A stretch of DNA of 64,000 nucleotides. Source: Gamsiella multidivaricata. Its lineage: Eukaryota; Mortierellomycota; Mortierellomycetes; Mortierellales; Mortierellaceae. A model generated the notes under the pieces. It saw nothing but the letters and a program-made list of their open reading frames with translations, had not been told where the DNA came from and did not search any database. This document shows, one piece after another, positions 10,505 through 21,792 of this stretch. The position numbers and the translations under genes were made by a program. The DNA is taken from assembly GCF_025024155.1 (NCBI RefSeq), contig NW_026251746.1, forward strand, positions 124,001 through 188,000. The letters run 5' to 3'. How positions within the stretch are numbered: position 1 is the stretch's first letter; every line of letters begins with the position of its first letter.

Positions 10505-11152
10505 CTGGAAGGATGAGTTGAGTAAAGAGATGAGATCATTAGTCCATCCTGCCCGAGATGAATTATAAAGACGACGACGAAAACTCGCGAGATGATGACG
10601 CGCTTCCGGTCTACCCGCCCTTTTCGCCTTTTTCGTGCTCTCATGCCGCCCGCCTCTCACCTCACACCCAGTCCTATTGTACGGCTTGCGAGCGATAGAA
10701 AACGGCGCCTCTTGTACTGTACAAATGCCCCCTTCACTGATGCTGGCTCATATTCCTCGATTCCTTTCGTTCTTCACCTGAAGGAGTTGGCTGGTGTTCA
10801 TCCGGAACAGCTGCCTCTGTCGTTCAAAAGCCCCCTCCGCGTTGGTTGGCGCTGGGTACCGATGTGTCCTGCAATAAGAGCGCGTGAATGAGCCACGTTC
10901 GTAACCAAACGTGATCCCTTTGAAAAATAATAAACCCCTCTTCCCAGTCGACCCTCTTTCTCGAAGCAAAGAAGAAAAGAGAAGCATCCGAAATGGCGTT
11001 GTTCGTTCCTTTTCTCGCCTTCGCTGTCCCAAAGGTCAATGCCAAAACGTTCGTCGAGAGGAGCCATTTCGCAGAGCCCTTGGCTTGAGCGCGTCTCTGG
11101 CATTGACGCATGATAAAGCGAGAGGGAGAAGGGACATGGTCGTGTAGCTTAC
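10505..11152 (-). other. 5'-UTR intron of the porin gene
   Basis: On the minus strand a C/T-rich leader ends CCCCAG|GTAAGC with the donor at 11152. A matching acceptor (CATCCTTCCAG) sits at 10505, only 10 nt before the ATG. Removing these 648 nt joins a pyrimidine-rich leader directly to the start codon. This explains why the interval has open frames on all minus frames but no recognisable protein. Confidence 0.6.
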
Positions 11153-11931
11153 CTGGGGAGGGTTGGGTCTTGGGTGTGGGATAGAGAGAAAGAGGGAAGT
11201 AGAAAGAAGAGAAGAAAGGAGGAGGTTGTTCTACCCACTGTTGCCGTACACAATGACGTTCTTCTCTTCCCTATTGTGCTGCTTACCTGATCGGTAAAGC
11301 ATGCCGTGTTAGTGCATGTGCCTGGACCGTATGCATGGCCCACCATCTCGCTCTCGTCTAATCTTCCACCAACACAGGCATGCTGTCTTCGTCTTCGTCT
11401 TTTAGTTACCCTTGTGTAATTCGTACTCCTCGTGCTGTACAGCCTATATGTATTTATTTCGGCTCTTTCGTGTTCACTTGCTTCAATTGAACCTCACTTT
11501 AGAGTTTGGTGGGGTAAAGTGGAAAAGTGGAAAGTGTAGTGGAAAGTGGTGAAAAGTGGAAGGTGATGAGTGAATGCTGCCCTCCGTGACAATGGTCCCA
11601 GTGATTTTATAAAAACTGTCGTACCCCACTGCACTCGTATCCATATCATGTATTCAATAGCCCCATTTCCAATTCACACACACAAAAATGGAAGTTAGGC
11701 ATGCGAAGCGGGGCCCATTGGAGTAAGTAATATAGGCGCCCAAAATCATGTCTCCGCATTTCAAAGCACAAGGTGTTTCTGTTTGCCATCCAGTCGGGGT
11801 AGGGTCACACGCGCGCGTGTATTAAGGGTCTCAAGGCAGCACAAGGAGGAAGATCGTTCGTAATATAGCTGATATATGAATACAGAGTGTCAAGCTCGAC
11901 TGCTGGAGAAATAAAGCAAATAGTAGTGGGC
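11153..11931. other. non-coding region: porin leader/promoter and 3' flank of the Sfr1-like gene
   Basis: From 11153 to about 11230 the minus strand is the C/T-rich porin leader. Around 11508-11565 is a cluster of GTGGAAA/AAAGTGG repeats. No coding frame is supported. An alternating purine/pyrimidine CGCGCGTGT run lies at about 11810. Confidence 0.45.
11508..11565 (+). repeat. degenerate GTGGAAA tandem cluster
   Basis: The + strand reads GTGG and AAAGTGGAAA units repeatedly within about 58 nt (at least four GTGGAA cores). It lies roughly 400 nt upstream of the porin leader on the minus strand, so it could be promoter sequence; no function is shown. Confidence 0.5.
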
Positions 11932-13086
11932 CTAAGAACTCGTGTAGGAAATCTCTTCGGTGGTGAATGCGTCCTGCTCCGCGTTGTAGCCAATGACCTG
12001 GGGGTCGATCCCCAGCCCCATCAACAGCCTTTGCATCTTTGTCATTGGCGTTGGAGCTGTCGTATCCGTCCCTGGCAGACACCTTCCTTGAATCGCCTCC
12101 TCAACCGTGGGCAAATCCTCTTGGACATCTTGGCTCTCCATTCGTTCCTCCACAGCCTGCAGATGCTCAGGACTCAGCTCACCGAGACTCGGTCGTCTAC
12201 GCGACAAGGACGAAGTTACCGAATAGCCCCAATTGCTCGCAAACGCGTCCGATCTAGGGTTACCGTCGTCCCACGTGTTGTCACCAAATACCTGCTCCTG
12301 TTCGAGATACTTTTCCAGCAGGACTTGTGCGCCCTCTTGGCTCGCTTTTTGCCACTTCGCAATCAGGTCCTCCAGTGGCGTATCAGCCTTTTCTTGCTGT
12401 GTCAGGATTTGTCGCCCTTTTCGGATTGAGGACTGTAATTCCATGATTCTGGATTGTAAAGCCTGGATCTTAAGCAGGCGGCCGTAATCGCTGTCATTTG
12501 TGTGCACTGCTTGATCCTCACGGGCGATAGGCGGTCGAAAGGGTCGTCTTATCCCGAGCCCCTGCCTCTTATAAACCGACGCGATCGAGGTATATGGAGA
12601 CCGTCGCTCTATTTGCTTATACTGTCGAGATGCAACTTCTGGCTCTGGCTCAGGCAGCAGAGGGTCCATGTTGATGTCGCTCGAAGTAGAGATACCAGTC
12701 GCGACCGCGGAGGTCCGTTTAACGTCGGTACTAGCGCTACTCTTGTGCAGACTAGGCGCACTGTCCCCGGCTCGAAGAGGGGATCGAAATGGCTTATGGA
12801 TGGAGCTCCTCGGCTTTTCAAGATTTTTCCGCCTTTTCTGGCCAGACGACTTTGTGGGCGCCGCGGATGTAATATGGCTCTCAGAGTTTTTGTTGATTGC
12901 TGCTCCGCTGGATGGTATGGAGCAACTTAGTGGCGTATTTGGAGTGGACGAATACTGGTGAGATGAATCCTTAGATAAGAGCGACTCAGGCAGCACTGGT
13001 CTCATGTGGCTGTCGGCAACTGTCGCACGGGCTATGACAGGGCCGCCTGGCTCAGTCTGGCTTGTGGTCGGGATCAGGTCATCCAT
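11932..13086 (-). CDS. SFR1: Sfr1/Mei5-like Swi5-dependent recombination factor
   Basis: In known systems Sfr1 (Mei5) pairs with Swi5 to stabilise Rad51/Dmc1 filaments and stimulate strand exchange in the nucleus. This is a single uninterrupted frame of 384 residues, ATG at 13086 and TAG at 11932-11934. The N-terminal half is disordered and Ser/Pro-rich, with two short basic motifs of the FRxP kind (KPFRSPLR near residue 100 and RRPFRPPI near 185), which resemble repeats in fungal Sfr1 proteins. After about residue 200 comes a helical coiled coil (LLKIQALQSRIMELQ). It is followed by the family-like segment LIAKWQKASQEGAQVLLEKY. The C-terminal tail is acidic. The match is by pattern rather than alignment, so another coiled-coil nuclear protein is possible. 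Confidence 0.65.
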   Translation of the reverse strand: MDDLIPTTSQTEPGGPVIARATVADSHMRPVLPESLLSKDSSHQYSSTPNTPLSCSIPSSGAAINKNSESHITSAAPTKSSGQKRRKNLEKPRSSIHKPFRSPLRAGDSAPSLHKSSASTDVKRTSAVATGISTSSDINMDPLLPEPEPEVASRQYKQIERRSPYTSIASVYKRQGLGIRRPFRPPIAREDQAVHTNDSDYGRLLKIQALQSRIMELQSSIRKGRQILTQQEKADTPLEDLIAKWQKASQEGAQVLLEKYLEQEQVFGDNTWDDGNPRSDAFASNWGYSVTSSLSRRRPSLGELSPEHLQAVEERMESQDVQEDLPTVEEAIQGRCLPGTDTTAPTPMTKMQRLLMGLGIDPQVIGYNAEQDAFTTEEISYTSS

Positions 13087-13366
13087 GGTCGATCTGGGGA
13101 AGGATGGCGAATCTAATCAAACGCCAACCTAGGAATAAGTTGCTTTGGCAGGTGTCCTTGTCTGCCGTGTTACCACTGTATCCTGTCAGAACCGCTGCCT
13201 GCGTCAATATAGGCAGTACCTTGACTTGGTTCGCTGGACTGAGGTAGGTCGCTGGTCATCGTCGACAGGGTGATTCAGATGTCAAGAGAGAATGAGAGAA
13301 GAGAGACGAAAGAGGAGAGAGAGGGGTTCAAAAAGTATGCACTACATACAGCCTCAAATCGTGACA

Positions 13367-13440
13367 GCGATGCGAGCCAAGAAAAATTTCTGCTCACCGT
13401 GTTCGCACTCTGAACAGAAATTTTTCTTGGCTCGCATCGC
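13367..13440. repeat. perfect 26-bp inverted repeat with 22-nt loop
   Basis: The left arm 13367-13392 begins GCGATGCGAGCCAAG. The right arm 13415-13440 is its exact reverse complement, ending CTTGGCTCGCATCGC. The loop is 13393-13414. Pairing stops sharply at both outer ends. It lies just upstream of the Sfr1-like gene in non-coding DNA. Confidence 0.9.
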
Positions 13441-15977
13441 AGCTCAGGAGCTATCCATCCGTCCTTTCTGTGTGTGGCAGAAGAAAATGGACGTAGCTGC
13501 TGTAGCGATGCTTATGAAAGATAACCATTGGCGCAAACTGGGTCCTCCAAGGAATGAAGGATAAGGGGGTAAGGGGGTGCAGAAAGAGCACCATCGCCCT
13601 TGAACCGAGGTGCGCTGCTTCCAAGCAAGATTAGTTATGTAGTCTACTCGCGTGCAGACAGTTGGGTCTCATAGAAAAGCAAAATAAAGGCTCGCGCTCT
13701 TTCCCCTGCTCCCTCAACTAAAAGAGAGAAAGAGAGAATGTGTCGCCAGGAATGTGCTTTGACGATTCCCCAATGTAAAAGATGTGGACCTAGACGGCTA
13801 GCTGCTTTATTTTGAGCCGAGAGCGAGGGAATGGGGCCCAGACATGGCCTTCACGGTGTTTGTCGTCAGAAGCCAGGCTGCACGAAGCGATACCCGTTCA
13901 CGCGCCATGACGAGATAGGTAACATGGACATGATATTTGCCATCCAAAAGGAGTCGTGACAAGCGATAGCATTGTCCCCAACATGATTATGATGACGACT
14001 AACGAGTGTCCCCGATATTGCTTGGCACAAACATGTTGTTCCTCTGCGGGGCTCTGATTCAAGCTCAACCTCTGGCAGCCACCACCTCGCCCTCTCTTTC
14101 GCTGACTGCAGCAATTGCAAGGGAAAGACCCAGAAAAAAATAAAGGATGAGAACGCGGGTCGTCTTGCCCTTCTTACTCAGATGAGAAAGGAAGCGCGAT
14201 AGCACAGAATACGTCTAGTTGCTTTGCCCATTCTACCCTTCACCAGCGACGCCTGCCCTCGCATTTCTATGACAGTATGGGATAGTAGCACACAGACTCC
14301 ATGTAAATATACGCTACATGCATGCATCCTTGTCCTGACCCATCTGATTGTTGAGGTTGTTTGTTTGCGGTGTGTTTGTGCGTGGCATGCACGCAGGCGA
14401 CTACGTTTAGACACACTCGCATGGGTCCTAAAATAAGGCATCCTCAGATTGCCACCATGCCACCTGTTTCCGATTCTGCGACTGAAAGCGGATGGAGGGG
14501 GCTGCCCGATCTGAAACTGCGCCGATGAACACAGTGGATGGCCGCTTCCGTCGCGAGGACTATGTCTGTCTATCTCTCCACTCCAGAGACATCCACAGCT
14601 CCACTCGTTCGTTCTCTTCTGCGCTTGCACGGAACTGTATTTCCGGATGCGTTTCCAAGCAGAGGAGTATAGACTGTTGTATCCACACTTTTGGAATGCA
14701 CCCATTGCTTTGTTACATGCCGGCGGGGTCTTCTGCACCCTCCAGCCCGGGCGTCTCCCCTTCAGTCCTTCTCCAATAGCTCGTTCCTTTTGCCGCCTTC
14801 GTCTAGTCCCCCCTTATTTCTATCCATTCATTCCTCTTTCACGCAACTGTCTTGTCCTGCTTTGCCGCCTATTTTGTGCTGCCCGATCCTTTTACGATGC
14901 TCTATCGCCCCTCGCTCTCCCTGAATATCATCACTCTCCTTTCCAGCTCCCTTGCGTCACTCCATTAGCATGCACGCATGTGCTTTTTGTTGTTGTCGTT
15001 GTTGTTGCAGCTGAAGCTGTCTCTGTCACGTAAGCGGGTCTGGCTCGTGCCGACACTAGGAATGCATGAGTAAACACAGACATTAACCGTCCGCAGACTC
15101 TCTACGTAGACCGAGTGCAACACGACAAACACAGATGCAAACACACCCATGGAATGTTGCTGCTAGGAATGGTTAGGGGCAACGAGATTGTTAAGAGTGC
15201 CAGAGAGACTGTATGTGTACAGTGTCAGCAGTAGCAGACTAGACACATAGAACAGCATTAAGCGTGTCTATATCGCGTCAATACGCGCTTTATGGGACGT
15301 CTATGGAATGTAGACAGAGCTACCAGAAGGACGAAGGGGACAGTGACAGCTAGTTCCTCCGGTCGGGGCCCGGACGCCGGAGAGCCGTCGGTCCTCCTCA
15401 TTCCACTACTCCTTCGATCTTCCCTCAATACTGCTGGCTGCTGCTGCTGTTGTGTAACTCTGTGCGACCTCCGAAAACATTCCTGTTTCCCATCAAACTT
15501 GGCCGTGCCGGCTCCGGCTCCCCTTCATCCTCACTCCGTCTCCCTTTTTTATACATTTTATACATGTTCTTGGATCCTTGAATTGCATTCCCTTGCTGCA
15601 GCTCCCCTCGATGTCTAAAGCGAAAGAAGAGAAAAGAAAGAAAGGTGTCCCTTCGTGGCTCCTCCCTCCTCTTACAGCAGTTCCATCTTGATCGGATCCA
15701 GTGTCCCTTTAGTTCCCGTCCTTGTGCCTTTCTTCAGGCCCTTCGTATGTCCTTCGCTGCCTTTTTTTGGCTCCACGGTGTTGTCTCCTTCGGGGTCCTT
15801 TTCTAATGATTTCAATGATCCACACCTTTTTCTTTATTTATTTTTCTGCCGCCTACACATCCTGATCATTATATTTCAATACCCAGTACTCAGTACTCTA
15901 ATTATAACAATAATTGCCCATATCATTGTTATCCAACAGCTACCTTTTTATTTTTTCTTTTGCCTTTGACACCTTCT

Positions 15978-15995
15978 CCCCCCCCCCCCCCCCCC
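15978..15995 (+). repeat. 18-nt poly-C tract in the leader of the C2H2 gene
   Basis: Uninterrupted run of C about 450 nt upstream of the ATG at 16446, flanked by C/T-rich sequence. Confidence 0.8.
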
Positions 15996-16445
15996 TCCTC
16001 TCTTCTTCGCTCCACCATTTCGCCCAAGCTCTCGGAAACCATTACCCAACTAACAATAAGACGATCCTTCCTTTCAGGGATTGCAAAGACATTCTTTTGT
16101 ACAACACCGATCGCGTTTACAAGAAATATATAAAGGAAAGGTCCTTGAGGCCATCAACCAGAATTATCAGCAGAATAAACGCCTTGCCAGCTACTACAGA
16201 TAACAGACTCATTACTCACACAACAGCATCCGATTCAAAATTCGCTCTTGCTATCTCCACATTGCTCGCCAATTTCAGTACTATCAACTGCGTATCCAAA
16301 ACACAACACAGCACAATCGCGATCCCCCGCCAAGGCCCCAAGCATCGAAACCTTTTAAAAAAGAATCAGCTATAAAAACAATCCGTCCGATCAGTTCGAT
16401 CTTTCACCACACACATCCTGAACATCACAAACAAGAAGAAAGAAA

Positions 16446-16928
16446 ATGGCACACCTCACTCCAGCATCGATCTTGGCCTCAATGAACAATGGGACGGACA
16501 TGCTTAACTACCAGAGTCACGATGGCATGAGTCCGTTCGAAGATTCAGATTCAGAGTCGAATCACTCCGGCTCGAGCTCGTCCTCGCTCTCGCTTAACAG
16601 CTTGGACGGGTCCGCAGGGCCTGCGATGCACAATGGCCAGCCGATCACCTACCATTACTTCTGCAACTTCCCGACCTGCGATTACCATAGCGCTCGATCT
16701 GATCCTGTCAAGCGGCACCGCGACACGCACTATCCGGACTACAAGCCATACATTTGCAACTACTGCCAAGCGAGCTCTGCACGCCGCGACTCGACCCGAG
16801 AGCACTGTCAGAAGCAGCACAATGATGGCACCGAGGATGCGTTCCGTCTCGATACCACCGTTCCTAAACCCGAGGGCTGGATCGCGTACGAGCCCAAGCG
16901 TGCGCCCTGGCCACCAGTTATGGTGTAA
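16446..16928 (+). CDS. small C2H2 zinc-finger protein
   Basis: An intronless frame of 160 residues, ATG at 16446 and TAA at 16926-16928. The first 65 residues are acidic and Ser-rich (DSDSESNHSGSSSSS), like an activation or disordered region. Two zinc fingers follow: C73-x4-C78-x12-H91-x3-H95 and C104-x2-C107-x12-H120-x4-H125. The first has a wide Cys spacing and the linker between them (YPDYKPYIC) resembles the TGEKP-type linker. The C-terminus is Pro/Trp-rich (WPPVMV). It is probably a nuclear DNA-binding regulator, but two fingers and the small size also fit a protein-interaction role. The specific gene is not recognised. The upstream leader is unusually long and C/T-rich, suggesting regulated expression. 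Confidence 0.8.
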   Translation: MAHLTPASILASMNNGTDMLNYQSHDGMSPFEDSDSESNHSGSSSSSLSLNSLDGSAGPAMHNGQPITYHYFCNFPTCDYHSARSDPVKRHRDTHYPDYKPYICNYCQASSARRDSTREHCQKQHNDGTEDAFRLDTTVPKPEGWIAYEPKRAPWPPVMV

Positions 16929-17023
16929 GGGCGAGAGCCATGGAAAAGAACGAAGCTGCAAAGAAAGGGAGGGATCTGCTGATACTCTCAGCATGCCTCT
17001 CCTTTGATTTCTTCGTTCACTTT

Positions 17024-17058
<35 letters not shown>

Positions 17059-17626
17059 TTTATCCTTCATTTGCCTTGATGCTTTGATGCCTTTCTTGCT
17101 TTTCTTATCTTACTTTTCTTACTTTTTTTTTTTTACTTTTCTTGCTTGTATACTGCTTTTCGTTGTTACTGTTCATCTCACCATTGTAGATCAGACGCAT
17201 CCCCTTCCATTCATTTGGGCTATTAGACATTGTACCACCAACTTAGAGTCATCCTATTATACAACAACATAGATTCCCCTCGCCAGCCTCAATTTCTCTT
17301 CAGATTAGAGACATTGTCTTTCATTTTCGGCTCCCTTTACTTTGTCTCAACTCCCGCCGCCTTGCCATGGCATCGGTTGTTATGTGCAAAAATAAAGCAA
17401 ATAAAGCTACAGTAACAATAGATGCATGCCTCGAATAAAATTGAGCTGCAAGCGGCTGTGTTTGTGTTGCAGTGGCACATTCCACGTTCGCGCACAGTCT
17501 GTGTGTCGCACAGGTTTCAAATAAGGTTATGGTAAAGCACGGATCAATCTGCAATGTAAAGGGCCGGAAATAAAATTTGAATGCTAATATTTTAATTGAA
17601 AACTCTTCGTATTGATGTGGTCCTGT
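16929..17626. other. convergent 3' flanks of the C2H2 and Vps34 genes
   Basis: No coding frame. The + strand has a T-run of about 28 nt starting near 17029, further T-rich stretches, and AATAAAGC/AATAAAGCT polyadenylation-like words near 17390-17407. The minus-strand Vps34 gene ends at 17627. Confidence 0.5.
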
Positions 17627-20600
17627 TTATTTTCGCCAATGTTGGGCCCAGCCATGGATGGTCTCTGCAATCTGCGGAATGAGGGCGCTGACACTCTCGC
17701 TGATCAAGTTTTGGAAGAACTTGATCGCCTCGTCATCCGTCAAGTCTAGCTGGAATCGCTCTTCCACCTATTAAAATGAGGGAGAGAAGAGGAGAGCAAA
17801 CATTAGGTCCATTGTTTTATGATAAGGCTTCTTACTGTTGTACCCCAAAGAGCGGGCACAGAAGACAAAACAGGGAGGATCAGCCTTTTTCCATGTGTTT
17901 TCGTGTCGCTTCAACTTCTTTTCTACGGACACGAGTAGCTTATGTAAGTACCATCCATCCATACTACTCAATTACCTTCCAAACAGCTTTGTCGGGCTCC
18001 GCCTTGATGTCGGGAATGTTAGCATCTACCATCAGTCCAAACAGGTTCAGGATCAGGTTGGCAGATTTCCTCAAAATATTGTACGCCGTGAAGCAATAGG
18101 ATTTGAAACTCTGGTAGTGCACAGAGTTAAAGCCACCCATAGCCTCGACCATTTCTTTGGTGATCTTCATAGGCGCAGGGAACGGCTTCGGATCCCGGCC
18201 GAGAATGAACCCAAAGTCGACATGAAAGATGTTCCCTAATAGCCCGACAGAGCATGTAAGAGAAGCATTGGAAACAGTATCAGCCTCGGCTGCATTTTCC
18301 ATACTGAAGAGCTCCATACGTTGTTTTATGATCAAGGACGTGATTTTTTTTTCTCATGTCGTGGCAATGTCGACATACCATTTGGAGACAAAAGTAGGTT
18401 GTCCAAGTGCCGGTCTCCAACACCAAGAAGATACATAATCACACAGTATCCAGCTGCAGTCGATGCATAAAATCATATTTAAACACATAGTGTGAGCAAG
18501 CCGGAAATGCCACTATACCGTCGCACACAATCTGCTGCTGCATTGTAACATTACCACAGCTCTTGACATAGGCATCCATGACTTCGGGTCTCACTCCGAA
18601 TGTGTCCACACTCCGTTCGTCCAGATGATACTTTCGCCAGAACATGAGCAGGCTGCCGTTATTCTCGTTCAACACATTTGCTAAGGACTGAGAAGCGACA
18701 AACTGCACCATGCCATGATCCGCTCCTGTCGCCAAGACCTTGTAAGGCATTAGCTTGAGATCCAAATTCTCTTTTCGAAGAAGGTCGTCCATGAGGGTGA
18801 TGAGTTGAATAACGAGTTGATCCTGCCTCAAATCGTCGCCCGACTTGAAAATCGCCTGGTAATGACTTCCGTCGGCGCATGAAAATGTGAGATGTAAGGG
18901 CAGCAGACTGCTCTTAAAGATACCCGTTTGCTCTATAGAGTTTGGCGGAAAGCTTGTTAAAACTAATTTTTGTCGACATTACTGTTCATGACAGCATTCG
19001 TGCAACTTTGGATTCACTCACCTGGGATGATACCGGTAACCTCTATCCTCGGATCGAGAGGCAGCGCCAATGGCTTGAACGAGATCAGTCCATTCTTTGG
19101 ATCCGAAATAAATTCACGTAGTTTCTCAATCTTTGGTATAGTAGTTTCGAATTAGAAACAATAGTCAAACAACAAGGAATTCATTGCCCCACAATGGTTT
19201 CTGCAGTCCTACCTTCTTTGGCCGGGACTCTCGCATTTGCTTGATGCTCTTGGACAGGTTGGCTAACGTCTCAATCAGCTCGCCCTGTCTTCTGAGGCTT
19301 TCTCTCCGTTGAATGCCAGAAGCCGTCATCGCCGACATGTATTGATATGAAACTTTTCCGTACATCTTGCTGACAGCCACATCCTCGCACTCAATCATTA
19401 AATACCTAGATATTAAAAAGCGATCGTTAATTGGTTTGCCTACGCAGCATGCTATAGACACTCATTATACAGCACTTCACATTCATCACCAGTGAAAATA
19501 ATTGCCAAGGATAGGGTTCTTGACAGCCCGCTCAATCAAGAACGCGACGAGATTCGACTCTCCAAAGTTGTTGTCGATGTGCTCGAACTTTAGACCTTGC
19601 ACAAGCTGAAGCAGGAACAACAGCAAATCCTATTTCGTTCAGGGAACAAAAGAACATCCATTGTCATTCATAGCTTCCATCATAAGTTGAACGAACGTTT
19701 GGCAGCACAAATACAGGGCCTTACATCGTCATTGGCGCTCCGCAATTGCGTAACAGCATAAGATCTCACTTCCCGGTTTTCGAACGATGACCCTAGCAAC
19801 TCCAATGCATCATCCACGTCAACGTCTACCCATGCTGGCAATAGATCTACCGCCTGCTTGGCTTCTGCAGGGTCGCTCCATACGACAGATTTGAGAAACT
19901 TCGTCAAGGCCTGTGGAGGCACAAAGAGTTGAATTGAATATCAGAATGAATGGCTGAGTTATAATTCCTTGGATTCTTTAACTTGTATGTACCGGGACTT
20001 ACTCGTTTGTCTCGAGTCAGGTAGAACCTGAACTTCCACAACAAGTCTTTTTCCTCTGCCGTCAAAGAATGCGATGGTGGGTATCTGAGAATTTGCTGCA
20101 GGAACAATGCCGTTGTAAAATTTGAAACATTATGAGTTGCCTGTTGTACTCTCTATCGAGTCGATATGCACGGACGTATAAAGCAGTATGCATCCATACA
20201 GCAAGTTCATCGCGGATCTTGGGGTTTGGCTTGAGTTCTCTGTCCAAAGGACCGTTCCGATGACTTCTAACCAGTCTCCTGTGTTTGGCCTCAACAGGAT
20301 TCTCTCGGGACATTTCTGGATCTTCAACAGTGAATATAGAATTGCCAGTGCTGCTTCCAGGGAAGGATGGGATGGAGTTGACTGCAGATCCTCCAAAGCT
20401 GCTTGATGAAAATTGCGTTTTTGCTTCGTATTCCTATGGAATTCAATAGAAATGCTTGAGCCATTACTGTATCTTGATGCAGTCCCCACTCGTCTGAAAG
20501 AGAGTTGTGCTCGTCTTACATGTTCATTGAATATGACCGGAAAGTCGAATCGTAATAGATCGATGTTCAGAAGCATCTTGTCTGATTGCGCTACAAGTTT

Positions 20601-21792
20601 CTACTCTCGGACAAAGAAACGGGCCATTAGTTAACAATCCTGGGTTCCTGGATTAGAGGTTTGAGATTACAGTTTGATCCGCATGTAGAATACCTTGTGG
20701 ATTTGTTCAATTTGGCGGTAGGCCTGATTATCGAGCCATTCGGTCCTCGGGATATCTCCACGGTCCAGTTTCTTCAGCAGCTACAATAACAACGAGGGCA
20801 ACAAAACGTACTTCGTGTCAGCAACGTGCTCGCAACCGTGGGTCAAATGTATAAGTTCATGAATACGACGGCGCCTCTAACCTTCTCGAACCGGTCCATC
20901 TCATCCCTTTCGCCAGTGTCGGATGGCGTTTTTGTATGTTCACTCCCATCGGCCTCACAATCTGGCCACATGCGCAACTTCTGTGGTCCGGTCAGGATAA
21001 TACTACGGGATAGTACTTCCTCAATTAACTTCCGCATAAGTGCCATCATGGTCAGTCAATAGAGCAGTAAGTAGCATTGAAACCTTACTTAAAAGGCCCA
21101 AACAGCCTAAGAGTCGAACCTCCGATAGCCACCACTTTCCGAGGTGAGGCTGCATCCCAAACAGTGAAGGCGAGTTGAGCGTTGAGAGGCAGGTCCCTAT
21201 ACTTGATGGGCAGGGCAATCCATTCGTTCCAGCTAACATATGTGCAGCAAAGCAATGAGTTATCGTTGCTGAAAAGACCCATATACATACTTCGATACAG
21301 TTATTAAACGGCCTGAACAGACCCAGCACGTACGTGAACTTGGTGGTCATGGGCTTATACGAGGTCTTGAGGACGACTGTCAGCGCTTGATCCCCTGCAA
21401 ACACCTGGCATGTCAGGTAAAGGTCGGGATATGGACTAGCGAACCAGGGCGGAACGTAGTAATGAGCATAAGGTTCAGTCACAAAGCATTGTCAGCCTCT
21501 GTCGCTGGAGCGTACCTCCTCTTCTCTGCAGAGTACGGCACCGTGCTGGCATCCAGGTGGGGTCGCTTTGGTTTCCATTCCAGTGAGTTTCTATTGCAGG
21601 CGATAAGAATGACGATATCTAGTTTAGATGCCGGCTCTTGGGCGCTGCGAGCACCCCCTTTCGGAAAACAGACTTCTGCCAAGCAACTTGCATTCGCACA
21701 CTGAGATTCAGGTCCAGCTTCCCTGTCAGGCAATAGGAGTAATCCTTCATGTTCTTAAACTTTTCGCCGCTGACTTCCCGTTGTACATTCAT
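17627..21792 (-). CDS. VPS34: class III phosphatidylinositol 3-kinase Vps34
   Basis: Makes PI3P from phosphatidylinositol on endosomes and pre-autophagosomal membranes as the catalytic subunit of the Vps34-Vps15-Atg6 complexes. It is a multi-exon gene on the minus strand. Its N-terminal C2 domain starts at the ATG at 21792 ([12 protein letters not shown], then [16 protein letters not shown]). C2 blocks follow at about 21480-21085 ([28 protein letters not shown]). The PIK helical domain spans about 20100-19170. The kinase domain includes [10 protein letters not shown] at about 18720, the catalytic loop [12 protein letters not shown] at about 18400, and [16 protein letters not shown] at about 18200. 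The last exon encodes the conserved C-terminus ending AQHWRK with TAA at 17627-17629. All key kinase residues are present. Small internal exons were not all placed; the start could lie in a further upstream exon, but this ATG fits the C2 domain. Confidence 0.93.

Larger units (their letters stand above)
13087..16445. other. 3.3-kb non-coding region with inverted repeat and long leader of the zinc-finger gene
   Basis: No open frame here has convincing coding character. Notable contents are a GA-rich run (13287-13325), a perfect inverted repeat (13367-13440), and an alternating ATGCATGC stretch near 14317. Long C/T-rich tracts occur on the + strand (about 14760-14960 and 15640-15790), and there is an 18-C run at 15978-15995. 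The last 450 nt before 16446 read like a long leader of the C2H2 gene and may hold an intron. I see no tRNA or transposon gene. Confidence 0.45.

Noticed and set aside
10748..11111. Overlapping open frames on all minus frames
   Set aside because: Three frames open at once without recognisable motifs; the interval is better explained as the porin 5'-UTR intron.
14224..15033. Several overlapping open frames on both strands
   Set aside because: None has domain-like content or coding bias; the region is simple-sequence-rich promoter DNA.
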